A stretch of 64,000 nucleotides of DNA, taken from assembly GCF_030811595.1 (NCBI RefSeq), contig NZ_JAUSRB010000002.1, positions 6,758,001-6,822,000 of the forward strand. The letters run 5' to 3'. Positions 8,462 to 17,003 of this stretch are shown here, piece by piece. The stretch is from Streptosporangium brasiliense. GTDB lineage: Bacteria > Actinomycetota > Actinomycetes > Streptosporangiales > Streptosporangiaceae. The notes beneath the pieces are model-generated. The model was not told the DNA's origin. It did not search any database and saw nothing but the letters and a program-made list of their open reading frames with translations. Numbering within the stretch: position 1 is the first letter of the stretch; each line of letters opens with the position of its first letter. The position numbers and the translations under genes are program-made.

Positions 8462-9687
8462 CGCAGGTCCTTCACCACGCGTCCGGCCTGGACGACGAGG
8501 ACGGCGTTGGCGGGGTCGGCGAAGAGCTTCGGATCTTCGAGCGGGTTGCCGTTCCAGAGCACGAGGTCTGCCTGCATGCCGGGAGCGATGACCCCCACCT
8601 GGTCCGACAGGCCGAGGATCTCGGCGTTGGTCTTCGTGGCCGCCACGAGAGCTTCCATCGGCGTCTCCAGCTCCGCGCGCAACTTGAGCTCTTCACCTCG
8701 GCGGTCCTGAGCCGGACCGATGAGATCGGAACCCAGCCCGATCCGCACCCCGGCCTCCTTGGCGGCAGCGAGCGCCTCGGTCATCCGCTCACGGACACCC
8801 AACACACGATCGCGGACCGACTCGCCGAGGCCGGCTTCCGCGGGGTCGTGCAGCAGTCGCTCGACGACGGCGAACGTGGGCACAAGGGCGACCCCGCGCG
8901 TGGCCATCAAGGTGGCCGTGGGCTCATCGAGGTCGGTGCCGTGCTCGACACAGCGCGCCCCGGCCTCGACCGCGTTCCGAATGCCCTCATTGTTGTGGGC
9001 GTGAACCGTCACGTAAGTGCCCCGTGCCGCGGCTTCCTGCACAGCGACAGCGATCTCCTCCACGGTGAACTGGGTGTCGGTCAGCCGGTCGTGAGCGCTG
9101 ACCACTCCCCCGGTCACGCAGAGCTTCAGGAAGGAGGCTCCGCGGCGGAAGGCCTCACGTACGTTGCCTCGCAGCTCGTCCGCGTTGCCCGACATCATGG
9201 ACAGGGCACACAGACCCGGAAGGTGATGGCCGCTCCACAGCTCGGTGGGTTCCCAGTCGGCTCCGTAGTAGCCGTGCCCACCGATCTGGCACTGCACAGG
9301 TCCGCACGACAGGACGCGCGGTCCCCTGACCTTGCCCTTCGCGATCGTGGTGACGACGCCGCCGTCGATCCCGCCGGTGTCCCGGACGGTCGTGAAGCCG
9401 GCGTCGAGCGCTGCGCCGGCCGTGGCGAAGATGTCCGCCGCGATCTCGGCGGCACTGATCTGGAACGAGAACTGCGGCTGGATCGGGCTCGACAGGCCCA
9501 GGTGAACGTGCGCGTCGATCAGGCCGGGCGTCATCGTCAGTCCCCCGGCGTCGAGCCGCTCACCGGGTTCGTCACCGGAGGCCCCGAGCTGGGTGATCCA
9601 CCCGTCTTCGACGGTGACGTCGACGTCTATGGGGTCGCGCCCCGTCCCGTCGGCGACCGCCGCGCCGACCACCTGCAAACGTCCCAC
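8458..9687 (-). CDS. Metal-dependent amidohydrolase (imidazolonepropionase/Xaa-Pro dipeptidase-like)
   Basis: About 409 residues from the GTG at 9687, chosen because GAGGG lies upstream of it; an ATG at 9726 would add 13 residues. Amidohydrolase-superfamily metal ligands are visible: MTPGLIDAHVHLGL (HxH), FLKLCVTGG (probable carboxylated Lys), TVHAHNNEG, RCVEHGTDLD and IGLGSDLIGP (Asp). The C-terminus GVIAPGMQADLVLWNGNPL closes the beta-sandwich. It would hydrolyse an amide or cyclic amide. First gene of the three-gene operon. Confidence 0.85.
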   Translation of the reverse strand: MGRLQVVGAAVADGTGRDPIDVDVTVEDGWITQLGASGDEPGERLDAGGLTMTPGLIDAHVHLGLSSPIQPQFSFQISAAEIAADIFATAGAALDAGFTTVRDTGGIDGGVVTTIAKGKVRGPRVLSCGPVQCQIGGHGYYGADWEPTELWSGHHLPGLCALSMMSGNADELRGNVREAFRRGASFLKLCVTGGVVSAHDRLTDTQFTVEEIAVAVQEAAARGTYVTVHAHNNEGIRNAVEAGARCVEHGTDLDEPTATLMATRGVALVPTFAVVERLLHDPAEAGLGESVRDRVLGVRERMTEALAAAKEAGVRIGLGSDLIGPAQDRRGEELKLRAELETPMEALVAATKTNAEILGLSDQVGVIAPGMQADLVLWNGNPLEDPKLFADPANAVLVVQAGRVVKDLR

Positions 9688-9774
9688 GAATCGTTCCCTC
9701 CGCCGTCGCGAGCTGACTGCGACCATGTACGAAGCAACACGGCACCGCCAGCAATCTTTTCCAATGGATAAACT

Positions 9775-10434
9775 GTGGGAGTGATCCTGTCAACCTCGGA
9801 ACGCAAAGGCGACGCACGCGAGCGCCTCCTGGCCCGGCTCCTCGACGCCTTCGACGAGGCCCTTCCCTCACCGGAGGTGTCGCTCCGCGAGATCGCCGCC
9901 CGGACCGAGACCAGCCATGCCCTCCTGCGATACCACTTCGGGTCACTCCCGGGCGTCCTGGCGGCCATGCTCAAGGCACAGCGATCTCGTGACAACGAGG
10001 CCCTCTTCGCAGCCGCCCAGCAGGGCACCTTTGCCAACCTCGTCGTGGCGATCTGGCGGACCTACACCCGCCCGGAGCAGTTGTCGCGTGTCCGCGGCTT
10101 CTTCCACGTCGTAGGACTGGCCGCGTACAGGCCGGAGGACTTCCGTGAGTTCATCGACTCGCTCGACGACCTGACCAAAATGCTGGCCTCACTCGCGGAA
10201 CGCGAAGGGCACGACACCGGGGAAGCGCTGACCATGGCCACCGTCACCATTGCCGCGATCCGCGGCCTGCTCTTACAGGAAGTCCTGACTCCAGGAGTCC
10301 ACTCGGGGAACGCCGTCGACTTGATCCTGCGCATGCTCCCCGGCAACGCGGCCGGTGTTCACTCAGGCGATGGAGTACGCCCGCACCATCAAGCAGGCCG
10401 TCCCGCACCAGTGCGTGATCGTCATGGTGCGTGA
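9775..10434 (+). CDS. TetR-family transcriptional regulator
   Basis: 219 residues from GTG 9775 (GTG 9781 is also possible). The N-terminal helix-turn-helix reads SLREIAARTETSHALLRYHF. The ligand-binding domain follows and appears intact to about residue 195 (AVDLILRMLPGN). After about 10355 the tail AAGVHSGDGVRPHHQ comes from DNA that in another frame is a recombinase remnant, so the native C-terminus was probably replaced. It is divergent from the amidohydrolase operon. The 87-bp gap contains TTTTCCAATGGATAAA, a short imperfect palindrome that may be an operator. Confidence 0.8.
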   Translation: MGVILSTSERKGDARERLLARLLDAFDEALPSPEVSLREIAARTETSHALLRYHFGSLPGVLAAMLKAQRSRDNEALFAAAQQGTFANLVVAIWRTYTRPEQLSRVRGFFHVVGLAAYRPEDFREFIDSLDDLTKMLASLAEREGHDTGEALTMATVTIAAIRGLLLQEVLTPGVHSGNAVDLILRMLPGNAAGVHSGDGVRPHHQAGRPAPVRDRHGA

Positions 10435-10640
10435 GATGAAGCGAACTTCGATCTGGGCGCCAAAGAGGGCCGGTTCATGTTCGCGTCCTGGCCGCGGCCG
10501 CGGAATACGAACTGGAGCTGCGAGCCGAGCGCCAGGCCGAGGGTATGACCGCCGCCAGGCGCCGCGAGGCCACTGGTGCCACGCTGCCCGGCAAGAAAGA
10601 CCGGCCGGCCGCGCGTGATCGGCTTCGCCGAGCTGGCCGC
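10355..10640 (+). pseudogene. Serine recombinase remnant, frameshifted
   Basis: One frame starts MFTQAMEYARTIKQAVPHQC and VIVMVREMKR, the mid part of a resolvase catalytic domain (compare VYEMKRLGRDG at 1612-2547). It continues in other frames as EGRFMF, AEYELELRAERQAEG and KKTGRPRVIG-like segments, the helix E and HTH linker of the same family. The N-terminal catalytic serine region is missing and several frameshifts are present. IS630 element 2 sits at its right end. Confidence 0.6.
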
Positions 10641-10644
10641 CCTA

Positions 10645-11860
10645 GTGCTGCGTTCCTCAAAGCAGGTAGACGAACTTGCGGCGCAGGATCCGGGGCCGTG
10701 GCGGTGGTCGCCCCCAGATCCAGGGCTGGGCGTGGGCGTTGAGCTGGGCGGTGGCAAGGGCGACCGCGTGGGCGATCTCGACGGCGTCGGCGAAGGTCTG
10801 CCCGGCGAACGCCGCCTTGCGTAGCAGTCGCCACCAGCCCTCGGCCAGGTTCAGCCAGCACGCCTTGACCGGGATGAACACCTGACGGATCCGCGGGTGA
10901 CGGACCAGCCATTGGCGGACCTTCCAGCTGAAGTGGCTGGACAGGTTGTCGGTGATGACGACGATCGCGCCACGCCGGTTGGCTTTTGCGATGCGGGCCA
11001 GCAACTGGATCCAGCCGTCGCTGTTGCGTGAGGGCGCGCAGAAGGTGAGCTCGGTGCCGTCACGGATGCGCAGCGCGCCGTAGACCCAGGTCTTGTCGGT
11101 GCCGCGTGAATACTCCAACCTGGCTTTGATCCGGTGCCCGTCGGGAGACCAGGCGGGCGCGGGTGCGAAGGTGCGCGGGGTCACCGGCCCCAGCTCGTCG
11201 GCGCAGATCACCGTGGTCGCGGCCGGCGGCTGGGTGTAGAGGCCGATGATCGTGGCTCTTTTGGGGCGAAGTCCGGATCGGTCGATTCGGTCCAGGAGCG
11301 GGTGTGTCGCCAGCGGACCTTCTCCGCTCGCAGGATCCGGCGGACCTGGCTGCGCGCGATGACGATGCCCTGCGCGCGGGCGGCGGCGGTCAGGCTGTCC
11401 AGCGTCCACTGCGCCGGGCCGCTGTCGTCGGTGGCGGCCAGGTCGCCGGCCGCGTCGCGGGTCAGGCGTCCGGGCGGGGTCGAGCGCGCCAACGCGATGA
11501 GCTGTCCGCGTTCGACCTCGGTGATCCGTGGTTTGCGACCCGTCCCGGGCCGGTCGCCCAGTCCGGCCAGGCCCTCGGCGTTGAATCGCTCGATCCGCTC
11601 GCGCACGGTCTGCATGTGACAGCCGAGCTTGGCCGCGATGGCGCTGGTGCGCAGGCCCTGCCAGCTGAACACGATCATCTGCGCTCTCATGATCCAGTCG
11701 GCCGGGGCATGACGGGCGCCGGCCAGCTTGCGGATCTGCCGGTCCTCCTCGGCGTCCACCGGCGGACGCGCGTACAGCAGTTTCGGCATGGCAATCCCCC
11801 CTGAGACCATCATCACCCCAGGTCGATAGGGATCTCCACTCCCATTCAGGAATGCAGCAC
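10645..11860. mobile_element. IS630-family insertion sequence 2, with -1 frameshift transposase
   Basis: The ends are CTAGTGCTGCGTTCCT (10642-10657) and its near-perfect inverted copy at 11847-11862 (one mismatch in 16). TA is duplicated at 10643-10644 and 11861-11862, again inside CTAG. Rejoining the flanks gives CCCTAGGG as the original target. Element length is about 1.22 kb. It contains one transposase in two overlapping frames on the minus strand. Confidence 0.8.
10657..11789 (-). CDS. IS630-family transposase, two frames joined by probable programmed -1 frameshift
   Basis: Frame A (11789 to 11208) begins MPKLLYARPPVDAEEDRQIR and has helix-turn-helix AIAAKLGCHMQTVRERIERF and a linker GLAGLGDRPGTGRKPRITEV. 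Frame B (to 10657) carries the DDE core: CADELGPVTPRT, ITDNLSSHFSWKV and CWLNLAEGWWRLLRK. The join reads DPDFAPK then RATIIGLYTQPP. Exactly there the mRNA has CCCAAAA (complement of 11259-11265), positioned as codons C CCA AAA in frame A, a canonical -1 slippery heptamer. IS630 elements are known to use frameshifting, so this is probably a functional gene rather than a mutant. Confidence 0.8.
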
Positions 11861-11865
11861 TAGGG

Positions 11866-11960
11866 CTGTGACCAGAAACGATCACCGGATTGGGTGAGGG
11901 GTTCAGGCTGCCGGTGCGGGCCGACCGCCCCAGCGGATGCCCTTCTCACTGCGGATCAAT
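11866..11960. repeat. Terminal remnant of another IS630 element
   Basis: The stretch beginning CTGTGACCAGAAACGATCAC and continuing to GCGGATGCCCTTCTCACTGC is clearly similar to 4643-4730, where the 3' end of a decayed IS630 transposase and its flank read ATGACCGGAAACGTTTGCC and GCGGATGCCCTTTTCGCTGC. Only the end is left, next to IS element 2. Confidence 0.5.
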
Positions 11961-11964
11961 ACAG

Positions 11965-13161
11965 TTAGCGCCTGGCGAGGTCGCGGTAGTCGCGTAGCGT
12001 GATGTTCTCGGCGGCCTTGCGGGCGATTTTGGTGGCCATGTTCTTGCCCGGCAGGTAGGGCATGATCTTGTAGTAGCGGTTGAGGAGTGAGGCCAGCAGT
12101 TGGTTGCCGGGGACCATGAGTTTGGCGACGCCGTCGCCCATCTTCTGGCAGCCCGTCGCGTACTCGCGCATCTCCTGCTCGTAGCGGGAGAACGCGACGC
12201 GGTGGTCGCCGTGCGCGGCGGCCAGCTCTCCCGCGAGGATGTACGCGCCGACCAGCGCGAGGCCGGAGCCCATGCCCGACAGGGAGGAGGGGCAGTAGGC
12301 GGCGTCCCCAACCAGGGCGACCCGGCCGCGACTCCAGGTGTCCATGTGGACCTGGCCGACCGAGTCGAAGTAGAAGTCGGGCGCGTACCGCATGTCGTGC
12401 AGCAGCCGGTCGCTCTGCCAGCCGTTCCCGGCGAACTGCTCGGCGAGGACGGCCTGCTGGCGTGCCACGTCGCGGCGGTCGAGGTCCAGCATCGGTGAGG
12501 CGAAGTAGAAAACGGCCTTGGCCTCGGTGTTGTGGCGGGCGCTGTACATCGCGACGAGCCTGCCCGCGGTGCGGTAGGCGTGGCCGGTGTGGTCGAGCCC
12601 GAGGTGGTTGGCCGTGGTGAAGATCGCGCAGTGGACGCCGAGGTGCTTGACGAACTGCTCCTCCGGCCCGAACGCCAGGCGGCGGGTGTTGGAGTGCAGT
12701 CCGTCGGCGCCGATCACCAGGTCGAATCTGCGGGGCGCGCCGCGTTCGAAGGTGACGGTCACGCCGTGGGCGTCCTCGGTGAGAGAGGTGATGGAGTCTC
12801 CGAAGATGTACTCGGTGTGTTCCTTGGTGGCGTCGTAGAGGATGCGGGCCAGGTCGCCCCGGAGAATCTCGACGTCTCCGGCGAACAGATCGGCGGGCAG
12901 CTTGGCCTGCGTTTTCCCGGCGCTGTTGACGTACGACATGGCGCCCACGCCGGTCTTGCTGCGTTCGATGTCGGCCAGGAGGCCCATCTGGCGAAGGACC
13001 GACAGGTGCGCCTCGCCCCGGAAGTCGACGGCGTAGCCGCCGTCGCGCAGGGCGGGGGCGCGTTCCACGATCGTGGGGGTGAAACCGTGCCGGTGGAGCC
13101 AGTAGGCGAGCGCGGGGCCGGCGACGGAGGAGCCGGAGATCAGGACGTTGATGTTCTTCAT
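11965..13161 (-). CDS. FAD-dependent class A monooxygenase (TetX/PHBH-like aromatic hydroxylase family)
   Basis: About 398 residues from the ATG at 13161, MKNINVLISGSSVAGPALAY, an FAD-binding GxGxxG-like start (here GSSVAG). It has the DG motif FDLVIGADGLHSNTRR and the second FAD motif GRVALVGDAAYCPSSLSGMG, in the order expected for class A flavoprotein monooxygenases. Such enzymes hydroxylate aromatic or polyketide substrates, including some antibiotics. It stands alone between transposase remnants, so its pathway cannot be inferred. An upstream in-frame ATG at 13188 lacks a better ribosome site. Confidence 0.85.
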   Translation of the reverse strand: MKNINVLISGSSVAGPALAYWLHRHGFTPTIVERAPALRDGGYAVDFRGEAHLSVLRQMGLLADIERSKTGVGAMSYVNSAGKTQAKLPADLFAGDVEILRGDLARILYDATKEHTEYIFGDSITSLTEDAHGVTVTFERGAPRRFDLVIGADGLHSNTRRLAFGPEEQFVKHLGVHCAIFTTANHLGLDHTGHAYRTAGRLVAMYSARHNTEAKAVFYFASPMLDLDRRDVARQQAVLAEQFAGNGWQSDRLLHDMRYAPDFYFDSVGQVHMDTWSRGRVALVGDAAYCPSSLSGMGSGLALVGAYILAGELAAAHGDHRVAFSRYEQEMREYATGCQKMGDGVAKLMVPGNQLLASLLNRYYKIMPYLPGKNMATKIARKAAENITLRDYRDLARR

Positions 13162-13206
13162 GAGGAGAGCTTCTACGGGAGGGCTCACCGCGCGCTCACC
13201 GCCGGC

Positions 13207-13704
13207 TCACCGCCTCGACGAGGGTTTCGGGCAGGGCCACACCTCCTTGACCCACCCAGCGACCGCCTCGTCGTCCCGCTCGATGGCCCGTCGGGCCGGG
13301 ACCTGCCAGGACCAGCCGTTACGCGCCAGCAGTTTCCGCACGCCCTGGATCGTGTAGACCATGTGGAAGCACCGACCGATCACCGTCTTGATCCGCGCCA
13401 GTGTCCAGCGCTGGTCCTCCCAGCCGTGCGCGGCAGACCCCTTGGCCAGCTCTGCCTCCAACTGCGCGAACTGCTCCTCGCTCAGCCTCGGCAGCGATGC
13501 CGGCCCCTGCGACCGCAGGGCCTGCGGACCGCCCTCCTCCCACTTCTGCCGCCACCGTTGTACCGAGCGGACGTTGACGCGCAGGGCCTTGGCGATGACT
13601 GAGGTCGCCTCGCCCTGGGCGAACCGCTCGGCCGCCTTGAGCCGCAACTCCTCGCGAAACTGTTGCCGTTCGGCAGTCAGCCCGCCTCCTTGTGGATACC
13701 GCAT
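13207..13704 (-). pseudogene. IS630-type transposase, N-terminal DNA-binding half only
   Basis: Begins MRYPQGGGLTAERQQFREEL and contains the winged-helix pair ATSVIAKALRVNVRSVQRWR and RWTLARIKTVIGRCFHMVYT, then RKLLARNGWSWQVPARRAIE. These are the usual first 150 residues of IS630-like transposases with a winged helix. After KEVWPCPKPSSRR the frame stops and no DDE core follows; the monooxygenase begins 45 bp on. The catalytic half was lost. Confidence 0.75.
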
Positions 13705-13780
13705 GCCCCGGTGATACCGCACGGACGACGAGCCATCAGCCCCTACGACACCACGAGTTCAACCTCAGTAACGAACGTCT

Positions 13781-13895
13781 GATGAACGTCATCGGGAGCA
13801 CGTCCGGGCGAGCCACCGTAACTCGTCAAAGCGTTCATCTTGCCGTTCATCTTCCAATAGTGTTCAGCTACCTCGCACCACACGTTTGATGAACG
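13781..13895. repeat. Four GATGAACG octamers upstream of serine recombinase (candidate res site)
   Basis: GATGAACG occurs at 13781-13788 and 13888-13895 and inverted (CGTTCATC) at 13832-13839 and 13844-13851. All four lie within 115 bp, ending 15 bp before the recombinase start. The layout suggests recombinase binding subsites and an autoregulatory promoter region. Confidence 0.55.
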
Positions 13896-13910
13896 GAAGG
13901 CGCTCTTTCT

Positions 13911-14498
13911 ATGGCGCTCATCGGCCTGGTCCGGGTCAGCACCGACAAGCAGAACACCCAGCGGCAGCACGACGCCCTCGATCCGATCTGCTGGAAGGTC
14001 TTCGAGGAGAAGATCAGCGGCAAGCTCGCCACCGATGACCGGCCCGCGCTGCTGAACGCGCTGTCCTACATCCGCGATGGCGACCTGCTGACCGTCCAGG
14101 AGGTCGACCGCCTCGGCCGCAACCTCTTGGAAGGACTCATCGTCCTCACCGACCTGTTCCACCGCGGCGTCGGCGTCAAGGTCCTGGAAGGCATCGCGTC
14201 CGGCGAGCACACCGAACGCTCCCTCATCCTCGACCTCGCGCTCGCCCTGGCTGAAGACCGCCGCCGCGACATCACCCGCAAGACCAAGAACGGCCTGGAC
14301 GCCGCCCGCAAACGCGGCCGCGTCGGAGGCCGCCGACCCGTGGTCGACGACGACAAACGCGCCGCTATCCTGGCCCGCCGCCAGCGCGGCGAATCCATCC
14401 GCACCATCGCCGCCGGAGTCAACGTCTCCGTCGGCGTCGTCCACAAGACCCTCGCGGCCACCGAGGGCAAGCCCACTGACCAGCCCTCGACTCTTTGA
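13911..14498 (+). CDS. Small serine recombinase (Tn3 resolvase/DNA invertase type)
   Basis: 195 residues, the normal size of the family. Starts MALIGLVRVSTDKQNTQRQH (Ser10 is the nucleophile), then VQEVDRLGRNLLEGL, the E-helix LALALAEDRRRDITRKTKNG, and C-terminal helix-turn-helix RRPVVDDDKRAAI...SIRTIAAGVNVSVGVVHKTL. Intact. It is preceded by four GATGAACG repeats. No transposase partner is intact nearby, so it may be a leftover from a resolvase-encoding transposon or act on its own site. Confidence 0.9.
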   Translation: MALIGLVRVSTDKQNTQRQHDALDPICWKVFEEKISGKLATDDRPALLNALSYIRDGDLLTVQEVDRLGRNLLEGLIVLTDLFHRGVGVKVLEGIASGEHTERSLILDLALALAEDRRRDITRKTKNGLDAARKRGRVGGRRPVVDDDKRAAILARRQRGESIRTIAAGVNVSVGVVHKTLAATEGKPTDQPSTL

Positions 14499-14508
14499 GG
14501 AGAGCGCC

Positions 14509-14616
14509 ATGCCGCTGCCCCAGATCCCGCTCGACGACCCGCATGTCCTGGCCCTGGCCAGGGCTCGCCAGCGCCTCGCCCACGACAGGGCGCTCGCCCG
14601 ACCTGGGAGGAGCTGA
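14509..14616 (+). CDS. Short ORF downstream of the recombinase, possibly a frameshifted small gene
   Basis: 35 codons starting MPLPQIPLDDPHVLALARAR, with GAGGAG positioned 6-8 bases before the ATG at 14509 and 10 bp after the recombinase stop. In another frame the sequence just downstream reads WEELTDKERRALFP, which looks like a continuation, so the original gene may have been longer and broken by a frameshift. No function can be assigned. Bases 14617-14822 contain no other gene. Confidence 0.35.
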   Translation: MPLPQIPLDDPHVLALARARQRLAHDRALARPGRS

Positions 14617-14822
14617 CTGACAAGGAAAGGAGGGCTCTCTTCCCGATGCCCGGACACCCCTCCGCGCCCGAACTCCAGCTAAATCCCAGGCATGCCTGCC
14701 TGCCACCCTCGGCCACCACGCCGGCCTCGGCGCAGACGCCGACGAACGCAACACCCGCGAAGACAACCCCGCCGATCGCCGCCGCTGACCCCAACGGCTT
14801 CTTGCGGCTCATGACACATTCG

Positions 14823-15656
14823 TTACCGGCAGGCCTTCACCGTGGGATGTCCATTACCACTGAGCGCGCCCAGCAGGCGCAGCCCGTCCTCGGTGGGGCT
14901 CCCGGGTGCCGCGGACAGCACCAGCAGCTCCATGCCCGATTCACCCGGCAGCGCGAAGTTCTCCTGGTGCAGTTCCAGCAGTCCGACCAGTGGGTGCCGG
15001 TACGCCTTGCGTCCATGTGTGCGGGCCCGTACGTCCGCGCGGGCCCAGAGGCGGCGGAAGCGCTCGCTGCCCATCGCCAGCTCGCCGACAAGCGAGGCCA
15101 GGCGCGGGTCGTCGGGGTATTTCCCGGCCGCCAGGCGCAGGTGCCCGACTACGTCGAGGGTGCAGGTCTCCCAGTCGGCGTACAGGCCGCGCTCGGCCTC
15201 CTCGAGGAAGATGTGCCGGGCGGTGTTCAAGCCCGGCATCTCCCGACCGTAGAGGAGCCCGGCGAGGCGGTTCCCGGCGACCACGTCCAGCCGGTGGTCC
15301 ATGATCAGGGCGGGCGCGTCGGTGACCAGGTCAAGTACGCGCAGCAGCTCCGGCCGCAGGCGCCCGCTGGGAGACTTCGCGCGGCGGCGGCGCTGCCGCG
15401 CAAGCCGGGACAGGTGCCCGCGTTCGGTCTCATCGAGTCCGAAGACACGGGCGAGCGCGTCGAGGACCTGTTCGGAGGGCTGGGTGGCGCGGCCCTGCTC
15501 CAGGCGTACGTAGTAGTCGACGCTGACCCCGGACAGGTGCGCGACCTCTTCGCGGCGCAGCCCTTCGACGCGGCGGCGGCTGTCGACGGGGATGCCGGCG
15601 GCGGAAGGGTCGACCCGGGAACGTCGGGTGCGCAGGAAGCCCGCGAGATCGTCCAT
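14823..15656 (-). CDS. Helix-turn-helix regulator of the MmyB/XRE type
   Basis: 277 residues from the ATG at 15656 (MDDLAGFLRTRRSRVDPSAA). The XRE-type DNA-binding domain is RREEVAHLSGVSVDYYVRLE QGRATQPS. The C-terminal half (APALIMDHRLDVVAGN onward, WARADVRARTHGRKAYRHPL) is the MmyB-like PAS-related ligand domain. Such actinobacterial regulators usually repress a divergent oxidoreductase gene, and one starts 144 bp away on the other strand (15801). The ligand may be a quinone or fatty acid. Confidence 0.85.
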   Translation of the reverse strand: MDDLAGFLRTRRSRVDPSAAGIPVDSRRRVEGLRREEVAHLSGVSVDYYVRLEQGRATQPSEQVLDALARVFGLDETERGHLSRLARQRRRRAKSPSGRLRPELLRVLDLVTDAPALIMDHRLDVVAGNRLAGLLYGREMPGLNTARHIFLEEAERGLYADWETCTLDVVGHLRLAAGKYPDDPRLASLVGELAMGSERFRRLWARADVRARTHGRKAYRHPLVGLLELHQENFALPGESGMELLVLSAAPGSPTEDGLRLLGALSGNGHPTVKACR

Positions 15657-15800
15657 GCGCCCCATTGTGGCTCTGATTGCGCAGGTGAAGGTGGTCCTGC
15701 CAGTACCAGGAAGTCCCGTCCGATGGAAGAGGCGCCCCTGAATGACGCGGCCTCGGCGGTCGAGCATCAATGGCGACACACCTCGTTGAAGGGAACAGCC

Positions 15801-16580
15801 ATGAAGACGCTCATCGTCTACGCCCACCCCGAGCCCCGTTCGCTGAACGGCTCCTTGAAGGACCTCGCCGTGTCCACTCTCGAAGCCGCCGGGCACGAGG
15901 TGCGGGTGAGCGACCTGTACACGATGAACTGGAAGGCCGTGGTGGACGCGGCCGACTTCGGCGAGCACGCCACGAGCCCGCTGCAGGTGATACCGAGTTC
16001 GGCCGGGGCATACGATGCCGGCGCGCTCACGCCCGACGTGGCGGCCGAGCAGGAGAAGCTACTGTGGGCCGACACGGTGATCTTCCAGTTCCCGATGTGG
16101 TGGTACACGATGCCGGCGATCCTCAAAGGCTGGGTGGACCGGGTGTTCTCCTTCCGCTTCGCGTACGGCGTCGGAGTGCACGACGAGACCCGGTACGGCG
16201 AGCGTTTCGGTGAGGGGACGCTGCAGGGGCGGCGGACGATCCTGTCGGTAACCGTCGGGGGCCCGGAGTCCCACTACACCGATCGCGGCATCAACGGCCC
16301 GATCGAGGACCTGCTGTTCCCGATCCACCACGGGATTCTGTACTACCCGGGTATGGAGGTGCTGCCGCCGTTCGTGCTGTACGGCAGCGACAGGATCACC
16401 GACGGTGACTTCGAGGACGCCGCCAAGGCATGGAAGGAGCGGCTGCTGTCGCTGGAGACGACCGAGCCGATCGCGTTCCGGCGCCAGAACTTCGGTGACT
16501 ACGAGATCCCATCACTGCGGTTGAAGGAGGGCCTGGAAGCGCCGGGCCGCAAGGGTTTCGGCCTGCACGTGCGAGGCTAG
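15801..16580 (+). CDS. NAD(P)H dehydrogenase (quinone), flavodoxin-like fold
   Basis: 259 residues, MKTLIVYAHPEPRSLNGSLK, the phosphate-binding start of the NQO1/MdaB/KefF family. It has QFPMWWYTMPAILKGWVDRV and the GGPESHYTDRGINGPIEDLL segment that shapes the flavin site. Reduces quinones by two electrons with FMN/FAD and NAD(P)H. A GAAGGGA-like ribosome site lies upstream. Divergent from the MmyB-type regulator, which probably controls it. Confidence 0.9.
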   Translation: MKTLIVYAHPEPRSLNGSLKDLAVSTLEAAGHEVRVSDLYTMNWKAVVDAADFGEHATSPLQVIPSSAGAYDAGALTPDVAAEQEKLLWADTVIFQFPMWWYTMPAILKGWVDRVFSFRFAYGVGVHDETRYGERFGEGTLQGRRTILSVTVGGPESHYTDRGINGPIEDLLFPIHHGILYYPGMEVLPPFVLYGSDRITDGDFEDAAKAWKERLLSLETTEPIAFRRQNFGDYEIPSLRLKEGLEAPGRKGFGLHVRG

Positions 16581-17003
16581 CCGCCGGCGAGGGACAGGAC
16601 GAGCGACCACCCGCATCAGAACGGCCAGTGATGATAACCCGAGCCCCGGCGGCTCGCCTAACGTCACTGGCCGTTCGGTTGCTGCTCAACCCCCTTCGCC
16701 CGCCCGCGTCCGTCGAGGGTTTCGGCACCTGCGCGCGGCCACACCCAGCCCCGCCCAAGCGCCGAAACCCTCCCGGCCTGGGCCGGGACGGCCACCCGGC
16801 CGGCGCAACAACCAGCCTGCCCCACGCCACGACGTCTACACCGCCACGGGACTGACCAGCTCGGAGAGCATCAAGATGAAGCCGAGGATCAAGAAATCCG
16901 CTAACCCGCGTCCGCGACGTACGGGTTAAAGATCAAGCTTAAGGCCTGTTGCGAAAGTGGAGTTGTCGGACTGGACGTGCCCTGCGGCAGGTACCGTTTC
17001 ATG
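16581..17003. other. Intergenic stretch, no supported gene
   Basis: About 420 bp between convergent genes. It contains a small hairpin TAACCCG (16902-16908) / CGGGTTA (16922-16928) that could act as a terminator. The stretch GGCCTGTTGCGAAAGTGG at about 16943 resembles the edge of an IS5-type element. Nothing else recognisable. Confidence 0.4.

Noticed and set aside
10657-11409. Calling the two IS630 frames a pseudogene
   Set aside because: The exact CCCAAAA slippery heptamer at the join and intact ends favour programmed frameshifting.
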